From Chitinophagaceae bacterium (lineage in GTDB: Bacteria; Bacteroidota; Bacteroidia; Chitinophagales; Chitinophagaceae): a stretch of DNA of 13,014 nucleotides. Below, one piece after another: positions 1 to 5,772 of this stretch. A program made the position numbers and the translations under genes. Where the stretch lies: assembly GCA_014379785.1 (NCBI GenBank), contig JACMLD010000017.1, forward strand, positions 1 to 13,014. The letters run 5' to 3'. A model generated the notes under the pieces. The model did not search any database. It was not told the DNA's origin and saw nothing but the letters and a program-made list of their open reading frames with translations. Each line of letters starts with the position of its first letter. The first letter of the stretch is position 1.

Positions 1-793
1 CAAGATTGATCATGGTGAAATAATCAAACGGTTCTTCGGTTATTATCTGGTGCGCGGGCGCAGTATCCAGTAATTCCATGATTTCTTTCCTTTTCCTTGG
101 ATGAACGGGGAAAATAAGCGGTAGTTTTTTGCTGATATTTATCAGGGAGTCAATCGCTTTTTTCAATTTCGCTGGGTCGTCAACGTTAGAAGGCCTGTGC
201 ATTGTCAGAAGTCCATATTTCTCAGGATATTTTGACAGAATTGAATTGTCTGTATATGGAAGAGATTGAACAAGGATATCAATCATGATATTTCCAACAA
301 AGATGATTCTTTCTGGCGCAACGCCTTCTCTTATAAGATTTACATTTCCATCTTCTGAGGGTGTATACAAGTAGTCTGCAAGGGTGTCAGTGACTCTGCG
401 ATTGATTTCTTCAGGCATTGTATTGTCCCAGGATCTCAAACCCGCCTCCACATGGACTATCGGGCATCCAATTTTGGCGCAAACGAGTGATGCGGCAAGG
501 GTTGAGTTGACATCACCAAAGACGACAACCGCAGCAGGCTGTTCGTCCTGCAAGACCTTTTCGATGGCAATCATCATATTTGCCGTTTGCCATGTATTTG
601 AACCGTTATTTATATTGAGGTTGAAATCAGGTGTCGGGATCTCAAACTTTTCAAAAAATACATCAGACATGTTTTTATCATAATGCTGTCCGGTGTGAAG
701 GATTTTCTGAGCAATGCCCATCCTTTTGCACTCGCGGTATAAGGGTGCGAGTTTCATAAAATTTGGACGTGCGCCTACGATATGTAAAAGCAT
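1..793 (-). CDS. wecB: UDP-N-acetylglucosamine 2-epimerase (non-hydrolysing), 3' end cut by the window
   Basis: This cytoplasmic enzyme interconverts UDP-GlcNAc and UDP-ManNAc and so supplies ManNAc-type precursors for surface polysaccharide. Reading from the ATG at 793 gives 264 residues before the window edge. The family is usually about 370 residues, so roughly the last 100 are missing. The N-terminal Rossmann start H-I-V-G-A-R-P-N-F-M-K (residues 4-14) contains the conserved Arg9. Then come T-G-Q-H-Y-D (34-39), G-D-V-N-S-T (93-98, conserved Asp94), H-V-E-A-G-L-R (114-120, Glu116), P-E-E-I-N-R (127-132) and T-M-H-R-P-S-N (197-203, His199). These match the family's known active-site positions. 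The start lies 2 bp after the stop of the upstream glycosyltransferase, so the gene is very probably co-transcribed and coupled with it. No truncation or frameshift is visible in the part seen. Confidence 0.95.
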   Translation of the reverse strand, partial: MLLHIVGARPNFMKLAPLYRECKRMGIAQKILHTGQHYDKNMSDVFFEKFEIPTPDFNLNINNGSNTWQTANMMIAIEKVLQDEQPAAVVVFGDVNSTLAASLVCAKIGCPIVHVEAGLRSWDNTMPEEINRRVTDTLADYLYTPSEDGNVNLIREGVAPERIIFVGNIMIDILVQSLPYTDNSILSKYPEKYGLLTMHRPSNVDDPAKLKKAIDSLINISKKLPLIFPVHPRKRKEIMELLDTAPAHQIITEEPFDYFTMINL

Positions 794-795
794 TA

Positions 796-1986
796 TCAGT
801 TATTTAAAGACCTGGAGTAGTCGGCCAGCCTTTCGGTGGCAATTGCTATCCAACTATATTTATTTATTACTTTATTGTGTCCGATTTTCCCAAGAGTTTC
901 CCTCTTTTCTTTTTCTTTTAAGCGCAAAAGTTTCTCAACCATATCATTGCTGTCACCTTCGCGGTAGAGGTATCCATTGCCGTTGACACGTTCGGTAACA
1001 CTGATCTCATCACTCAGTACGAGGGGGAGTCCACAGGCTGCTGCATCCAGCTGACTGGTAGATTCCTGTCTCGGCCATACGCCGATGTCACTCGCCCAAT
1101 AGTACTTGTTGAGTTCGTTTACACGTACAAATGGTTGAATTAAGCAATTCTTCATTGAAGAAATATAGTCAATATCTTCTTGTGTGCCGTTTCCGGTAAA
1201 AAGTCCTTTGAAGCGGGGATTGGTTTCCGAAAGCTGGTTTATGCTTCTCGCCAGGGTGTGGGGATCCTTGTCTTTTGCAAAACGACCAGTGTAGATGCAT
1301 ACGATATCGTCATCATCAAATCCGAGTTTTGACCTGACGTCCGCGCGGCTATCTTTTTCTGCTGCAGTTGGCAGTCTGAACATGGTTGAATCAATACCCA
1401 GTGATTGAATTTTTATTTTTGATCTTGAGATCTTGAAGAAATTGACTGCCAGGTCCGCAACATCTTCTGCAATAGGATAACAGATGATGGTTTGTTCGTT
1501 TATCATCTTTAGCCTGTTATTTGCTGGCATAAAGCGGGTGACAGCGCTGCGGAGCTGTTTCTTTTTGGATTTGAGGAAAACGGATTTGTGCATGTGCGAT
1601 TCGGTGAAAAGCTTAGCGTTTTGGGAACGGGTGAACCTGGCCGCTTCTTCAGTCGCGGGTTCGTCGATTTCGAATGCCTGAATAATGTCGGGCTGAATTT
1701 TCGTCAAGCGGGCTGTGAGTCCTTCCATTCCGAGTTTCCCTTCGATTATCTGAAGGGGTAATCGGTGCAAAGTGTAGCCGTCGATGGTTTTTACTACCGG
1801 TTCAACGATAGCCGGCCCAAGCAATTTCTCGTAGGTTTTTTTATAATCCGGTGAATTGTAATATACCTGTGCCGTGGAAGTGATTAAGTGCACGTCATGT
1901 CCAAGTCCGGCCATAGTTCGGGGAAACATATTTTCTGCATAACCCATGTTTTCCGAATACCATGAGGATATAAAAACAATTTTCAT
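796..1986 (-). CDS. Glycosyltransferase family 4 (GT-B fold)
   Basis: A 396-residue GT-B retaining glycosyltransferase that probably transfers a sugar from a nucleotide donor to a growing surface glycan on the cytoplasmic face. The N-terminal acceptor half begins M-K-I-V-F-I-S-S-W-Y. The C-terminal donor half begins near residue 195 with S-L-G-I-D (196-200), followed by Y-T-G-R-F-A-K-D-K-D-P (232-242), the usual Arg/Lys phosphate-binding region. The donor-site loop is Q-E-S-T-S-Q-L-D-A-A-A-C-G-L-P (308-322), where the usual E-x7-E spacing is shortened and the second Glu is Asp314. No signal peptide or membrane segment is evident. The gene sits 4 bp after the methyltransferase and 2 bp before wecB, so the three form one operon. 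Sugar donor and acceptor cannot be told from sequence. Confidence 0.9.
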   Translation of the reverse strand: MKIVFISSWYSENMGYAENMFPRTMAGLGHDVHLITSTAQVYYNSPDYKKTYEKLLGPAIVEPVVKTIDGYTLHRLPLQIIEGKLGMEGLTARLTKIQPDIIQAFEIDEPATEEAARFTRSQNAKLFTESHMHKSVFLKSKKKQLRSAVTRFMPANNRLKMINEQTIICYPIAEDVADLAVNFFKISRSKIKIQSLGIDSTMFRLPTAAEKDSRADVRSKLGFDDDDIVCIYTGRFAKDKDPHTLARSINQLSETNPRFKGLFTGNGTQEDIDYISSMKNCLIQPFVRVNELNKYYWASDIGVWPRQESTSQLDAAACGLPLVLSDEISVTERVNGNGYLYREGDSNDMVEKLLRLKEKEKRETLGKIGHNKVINKYSWIAIATERLADYSRSLNN

Positions 1987-1990
1987 AATC

Positions 1991-2722
1991 TTATTTGGTA
2001 TGATTACCTATTTTTCGCCAGACAGTTGTAGTGGTAAAGTGGGAAGAAAAGGGTTGTGGAGAGTGCGAGCTTTCCATCACATTGAATTTAGTATTAATCG
2101 CGTTAAGCAATTGTGAATCCTGGAGGTAATAATCGCGTTCGCTATTGTCCAAAACCAGTAACCCGCCTGGCTTTACTTTGGGTATGCCGTGCCATAAACA
2201 AGATGGCCTGCTTCTTCCATCGACCATAACCAGGTCAAAATAATTATCTGGGAATTTGTCTATTGATTCGGCGTATTTTTTAAAGCTGAAATTAATGAAC
2301 TGATTGTCTGACGAAGTGTATTGAGTTGGATCGGAGTAGCGCTGTGCATCCGTTGTTTCAATCAGTTCCGGCGATACGAAAATTCCATCCCAATTATTTC
2401 CATATCGGCTCTTGATTTTCCCCTCGATACTCTCAAACCACTCTTTGTCATGCTCTACGGTATGCACACGGCGTACTTTTGAAAGGAAGAAGAGAGTGGA
2501 GCCACCCCCACCATATTCAAAAACCGTCATTTCCGGTTTAAGGTATGTAGTCAGGAGTTTAATCGCCGGAAAGTTTATCCATGGCAGTTCTTTTTCGAGA
2601 GGGGAGCTATTTGAAGACCTAAAATTTTTCCATTCATTGTAATACTTAAGTGATCGGAAAGCCTTGATTCCGTTCTTATTAACATTTAGCAGTAATTCTT
2701 TTCCAAACCCCTTTATCGACAT
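1991..2722 (-). CDS. Class I SAM-dependent methyltransferase-like protein
   Basis: A 243-residue protein with a Rossmann-type methyltransferase core. Motif I is V-F-E-Y-G-G-G-G-S-T (67-76). An acidic motif II, V-E-H-D (89-92), would hold the SAM ribose. V-M-V-D-G-R (165-170) and K-P-G-G-L-L-V-L-D-N (184-193) are typical of beta-strands 4 and 5. About 60 residues before the core may form an N-terminal cap. It heads a three-gene minus-strand run with a GT4 glycosyltransferase and wecB, so glycan methylation is a reasonable guess, but the substrate is unknown. The ATG at 2722 is the first in frame and leaves a 101-bp divergent gap to the lipoprotein gene. No Shine-Dalgarno sequence is seen. Confidence 0.85.
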   Translation of the reverse strand: MSIKGFGKELLLNVNKNGIKAFRSLKYYNEWKNFRSSNSSPLEKELPWINFPAIKLLTTYLKPEMTVFEYGGGGSTLFFLSKVRRVHTVEHDKEWFESIEGKIKSRYGNNWDGIFVSPELIETTDAQRYSDPTQYTSSDNQFINFSFKKYAESIDKFPDNYFDLVMVDGRSRPSCLWHGIPKVKPGGLLVLDNSERDYYLQDSQLLNAINTKFNVMESSHSPQPFSSHFTTTTVWRKIGNHTK

Positions 2723-2823
2723 AGATAAAATATTGTCGCAAATATCTGTGCTTCGCCTTAAACTTTTACAGTTTTACTCATATATTCGCATGATTCCATA
2801 ATTACATATAGTAAAATACTTTA
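2723..2823. promoter_or_regulatory. Divergent intergenic region, probable promoters for both sides
   Basis: This AT-rich gap separates the minus-strand methyltransferase operon from the plus-strand lipoprotein pair and must hold at least one promoter for each unless they are read through. On the plus strand, TATATTCG at 2781-2788 differs by one base from the Bacteroidota -7 consensus TAnnTTTG, but no clear TTG -33 element lies at the right distance. No good match was found on the minus strand. The promoter assignment is inferred from gene layout. Confidence 0.3.
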
Positions 2824-3345
2824 ATGAAACGAATTTCCGGTATTATTTTAGGTGTTGCAACCTTAGTTTTCTTTTCTTCAGTTTTTACGAACTCCGGATG
2901 TACAAAGGAGACGATTCGCGAAATCACCCATGATACGGTGATCTATCGTGACACCATTATAAAAGAAGTTTCTCAGGACAGCCTCATAATCGTAAAGAAC
3001 TTACTCGTCGGTTTCTGGAATGTGCAGGCCACTCACATTGAAACATATTCCGGTCCAAATCTCATAGACACAAAATGGGATTATTTAAGCGGAACAACGA
3101 CGTATAACGATTTTAAGCTCAATGGTTCATATTCCTTCATGTATAGAGGTGCTCCAGCAGGAACCGGAACCTGGGAAATCATTTCTCCTAATTATTTTGT
3201 TCAGGATAAAGGAGTGGCTGGATTGGAGAGGTTCTTTTATATTATTGCCCTCGACAAGAAAGTACTTTGGACAAGAGGGCCATTCAAAGCCAATGGCACA
3301 TTTTATAGCCCCAACAATATTTACGATTTCTATCTAAGCAAATAA
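2824..3345 (+). CDS. Small lipoprotein, lipocalin-like domain, paralogue 1
   Basis: A 173-residue predicted lipoprotein. A basic, hydrophobic signal peptide (residues 1-25) ends in N-S-G-C with the lipidated Cys26. The -3 position is not the usual Leu/Val/Ile, but S-G-C is common in Bacteroidota. After Cys26 comes a polar stalk of about 30 residues with three D-[TS]-x-I units (Asp37, Asp43, Asp52). A compact domain of about 115 residues follows. Its G-F-W start (residues 63-65), T-Y-S-G, G-T-W and final beta-rich stretch resemble lipocalin-like beta barrels; that fold is an inference. The next gene, 17 bp downstream, encodes a paralogue with a nearly identical stalk. The pair is transcribed opposite to the flanking glycan genes. 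Ligand and role are unknown. Confidence 0.8.
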   Translation: MKRISGIILGVATLVFFSSVFTNSGCTKETIREITHDTVIYRDTIIKEVSQDSLIIVKNLLVGFWNVQATHIETYSGPNLIDTKWDYLSGTTTYNDFKLNGSYSFMYRGAPAGTGTWEIISPNYFVQDKGVAGLERFFYIIALDKKVLWTRGPFKANGTFYSPNNIYDFYLSK

Positions 3346-3362
3346 CTCAATCTTATACTCAA

Positions 3363-3866
3363 ATGAAGAAAGTTTTTATCACCGTTGCCGTAGCATTTAT
3401 CTGGATTTCTTTTAGCTCCATCTTCAGTGGAGGTTGTACAAAAGAAACAATCAAGGAATTTACTCATGATACCGTGATATTTCGCGATACGGTTATAAAA
3501 ATTGTCAATAAGGACAGCTTGACTATCGTGAAGAATTTTATGACTAAAAAGTGGACGTTTGTCGGCCACGAGCTGGAAACCTATTCCGGAGGAGTTCTTA
3601 TCAGCAAAAAATACGAAACATTTACTGGATTTTCTGCTGAATATCGCGCAAACGGCACCGCGACTTATGTTGATCTTGGTGGAACATCGAACGGCACCTG
3701 GCAACTTTTATCGCCAAGTTATTATGTAGTGGACGCAAATACAGCCGGTGAGAGATACTATTACATTATAAGCATTTCTGATAATAACCTTATAAGCAGA
3801 GGGCCATTTACCAAGACGAATACCATCTATTCTAATTTTCTTACTACGACTTACTTAAAGAAATAG
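3363..3866 (+). CDS. Small lipoprotein, lipocalin-like domain, paralogue 2
   Basis: A 167-residue predicted lipoprotein and tandem paralogue of the gene just upstream. The signal peptide (1-24) ends in S-G-G-C with the lipidated Cys25. In the first 34 residues of the mature part, 26 match the neighbour by eye; after that only islands are shared (E-T-Y-S-G, G-T-W, S-P-x-Y, R-G-P-F). Trp65 of K-K-W lines up with Trp65 of the neighbour and would be the barrel-entry Trp if the lipocalin-like reading is right. The ATG follows a 17-bp gap, so both are probably on one transcript. The TAG stop is only one base from the stop of the convergent GT2 gene, so any transcript end must lie inside that gene. 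Function is unknown. Confidence 0.8.
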   Translation: MKKVFITVAVAFIWISFSSIFSGGCTKETIKEFTHDTVIFRDTVIKIVNKDSLTIVKNFMTKKWTFVGHELETYSGGVLISKKYETFTGFSAEYRANGTATYVDLGGTSNGTWQLLSPSYYVVDANTAGERYYYIISISDNNLISRGPFTKTNTIYSNFLTTTYLKK

Positions 3867-3867
3867 C

Positions 3868-4653
3868 CTAAGCATTCTCTAGCTTAAGCCAGACTTTCAA
3901 CTTATACAAAGCCCCGCCAACGGGGCTTTGTAGTATGTAATGCAGAAATTTCAGGCGAATCTGCCAGAGATTCAACCTTCCGGAACCGCCAAAATGCTTT
4001 TTATAAACCTCCTTCGTTTCTTTCAAAGACCTCAGGTAGTTTGTATCCGTCACACCACCAGGAGCGAAGACAACCAACGGCTGATCCAGGAAAATAAAGC
4101 GCTCCTTTGCTATCCGGCAGACAAAATCATAGTCCATGGCATTCTTCAGGGTCAAATCATAGAGACCATGGCGTTTATGCAACTCAGACCTTATAAACAT
4201 ACTTTGGTGCGAAAGACTCCGCATACCGCGATACAGTTTCCCGGCCTCAAAAAGCTTTCCGATGGTAACCCACACCCCCCGGCGCTGAAGCTGATATTTT
4301 CCATGAAGCCACATCAGCCCGGGATTCATTTCAAACTCCGCCGAAACTGATTTTAGCACTCCATTGTTATAATAAGTATCCGCCGAATTCAACATATTGA
4401 TTACGTCACCAGTTGCTCTTAAAACACCCTTGTTAAACGCATCTGCAATGCCCTGATCTTTTTCACACAACCATTTTCTGTAAGAAGGCTGCACATGCGT
4501 TTCCAGATAATTCCGGATATCTCCAGTGCCTGAGCCATCGATTATCCAATGCTCAAAAGTCGGCATCTCCTGCGAATCAACAGAAACACAGGTGCTGATC
4601 AACTCAGCAAGATTGTTGTAGCAAATGGTGATAACAGATATTCTAACGCTCAT
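3868..4653 (-). CDS. Glycosyltransferase family 2 (GT-A fold)
   Basis: A 261-residue GT-A glycosyltransferase, probably adding one sugar to a surface glycan. The nucleotide-binding N-terminus is S-V-I-T-I-C-Y-N-N (6-14). It is followed by W-I-I-D-G-S (36-41), E-K-D-Q-G-I-A-D-A-F-N-K-G (64-76) and L-N-S-A-D (88-92), which stands where the DxD-type metal site of this subfamily lies. S-H-Q-S-M-F (148-153) and M-D-Y-D-F (173-177, probable catalytic-region acids) complete the pattern. The ATG at 4653 is preferred: a longer frame to 4674 would begin with TTG and add seven residues ahead of the normal family start. The ATG overlaps the end of the upstream GT4 gene by 11 bp, which implies translational coupling. 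The 3' end contains a strong hairpin. Confidence 0.92.
   Translation of the reverse strand: MSVRISVITICYNNLAELISTCVSVDSQEMPTFEHWIIDGSGTGDIRNYLETHVQPSYRKWLCEKDQGIADAFNKGVLRATGDVINMLNSADTYYNNGVLKSVSAEFEMNPGLMWLHGKYQLQRRGVWVTIGKLFEAGKLYRGMRSLSHQSMFIRSELHKRHGLYDLTLKNAMDYDFVCRIAKERFIFLDQPLVVFAPGGVTDTNYLRSLKETKEVYKKHFGGSGRLNLWQIRLKFLHYILQSPVGGALYKLKVWLKLENA
3905..3932 (+). terminator. Perfect 12-bp hairpin inside the GT2 gene, possible terminator of the lipoprotein transcript
   Basis: The arms TACAAAGCCCCG (3905-3916) and CGGGGCTTTGTA (3921-3932) pair perfectly around a CCAA loop. It begins 38 bases after the stop of the second lipoprotein gene, where a plus-strand transcript should end. The GC-rich upper stem and A/T-rich base resemble an intrinsic terminator, but no clear T tract follows on either strand, so it may instead protect a 3' end. 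It lies in the coding sequence of the GT2 gene (about residues 243-252). Confidence 0.5.
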
Positions 4654-5764
4654 GGTTAACTGAAATATGTTCAACTGCCCTTTTCACTATATTCTTCCAC
4701 AAAAAATACTGATAGAAAGCACCTGGGGTGAGATTTCCTTCTTCATTCAGTGCAGCCTGGATGGCGCTTGTAAAACCAGCCCAGTCCTCGTTTTCGACGA
4801 TTTTTAATTTTGACCCGGCCACTTCCGGCGGCACACCCATTGCTCCGTTTCTGGTTGACACTCCAGACAAGCCATAACCGATTGCCTCTACCAGCTTTGT
4901 CTTCAGACCACCGCCACTATTGACCGGGTTGATAAACAGGTCTGCACCCATAAAATATACTCCGATGTCATCCACAAAGCCGGCATAACTCAGATTTTGA
5001 ATATCTTTCAAGCACCCATATTCTGCCGGCAATCCGCCCCCACAAATAAGCATACGATACTTCAATCCTGAGGAAATCAGCAAAGGATTGATCTTCTTCA
5101 CGATAAAATCCACCGCCTCAATATTCGGAAAATAACTCAGCGTGCCGTTGAAAAGAATAATTTTTTCATCCGGCGTAATGATGTGCTTATCCATTAAAAT
5201 ACTCCGGCTGGATTTACGCTCAGATTCATCAGGCGCGACCTCCCTGTTAATCCCATAGTTGATGACGGCACATTTTCTAGCATCCACACCATACCTGCTG
5301 ACGGCAAAGTCACGGTCTTCTGCAGTAATAAATAAACTGGCGTCTGCATTTCGATGCGTCATTCCCTCATACCATGCCATGATGCTCCACCACCATTTGC
5401 CTAAACTTTTCCACCGGGTAGATTCAATATTATGCGAGTGCACAGTGAGATGTATGCCTGTCGACCATTTCAGCAGCATCCCTAGCCAACCCCAGTAAGG
5501 ATGCTCTATGATCAGGTGTGTCGCCTGCTGCTGCCGGATTATCCGCCTCAGCAGAAAAAAATTAAAGGGATTGATATACCTCGATGCTCCATCGCCGATG
5601 CAATTCATAACCGGGTAGGACGCGCCAGAGGGTAGATTGCTTTTTACCGTCACGCAAACCAGACTGCACTGCTTCGACAAATACTCATTGAAGATGGCAA
5701 TATTTTTCTGGCCCCCGGTAACTGCAGGAAATATCTTGTAAGGCACCAGGCTGATTACCTTCAT
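4643..5764 (-). CDS. Glycosyltransferase family 4 (GT-B fold)
   Basis: A 373-residue GT-B glycosyltransferase. The N-terminal half starts M-K-V-I-S-L-V-P-Y and has the acceptor-side glycine pair in A-V-T-G-G-Q-K (14-20). The H-S-H-N-I-E-S segment (109-115) is typical of this group. The donor half has F-N-G-T-L-S-Y-F-P-N (205-214), I-C-G-G-G (240-244) and N-S-G-G-G-L-K-T-K-L-V-E-A-I-G-Y-G (282-298). Here Lys288 and Glu293 stand in the usual donor-binding region. It lies 8 bp after the YfhO-family gene and overlaps the GT2 gene by 11 bp, so the three form one operon. Sugar specificity cannot be read from the sequence. The ATG start at 5764 leaves no room for a signal peptide, consistent with cytoplasmic action. 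Confidence 0.92.
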   Translation of the reverse strand: MKVISLVPYKIFPAVTGGQKNIAIFNEYLSKQCSLVCVTVKSNLPSGASYPVMNCIGDGASRYINPFNFFLLRRIIRQQQATHLIIEHPYWGWLGMLLKWSTGIHLTVHSHNIESTRWKSLGKWWWSIMAWYEGMTHRNADASLFITAEDRDFAVSRYGVDARKCAVINYGINREVAPDESERKSSRSILMDKHIITPDEKIILFNGTLSYFPNIEAVDFIVKKINPLLISSGLKYRMLICGGGLPAEYGCLKDIQNLSYAGFVDDIGVYFMGADLFINPVNSGGGLKTKLVEAIGYGLSGVSTRNGAMGVPPEVAGSKLKIVENEDWAGFTSAIQAALNEEGNLTPGAFYQYFLWKNIVKRAVEHISVNHER

Positions 5765-5772
5765 TGCTCTGA

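Noticed and set aside
2899..3536. Insertion-element or attachment-site repeats around the lipoprotein pair
   Set aside because: The only direct similarity is the coding repeat between the two paralogues. No flanking repeats or transposase remnants are seen.
3940..4350. 136-residue open frame on the plus strand after the lipoprotein genes
   Set aside because: It is antisense to the GT2 gene, whose motifs are intact across this stretch. The hairpin at 3905-3932 precedes it but gives no independent support.
4654..4674. Longer N-terminus for the GT2 protein starting at 4674
   Set aside because: The codon at 4674 is TTG, not ATG, and the extra seven residues lie ahead of the normal family start. 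The ATG at 4653 is better.
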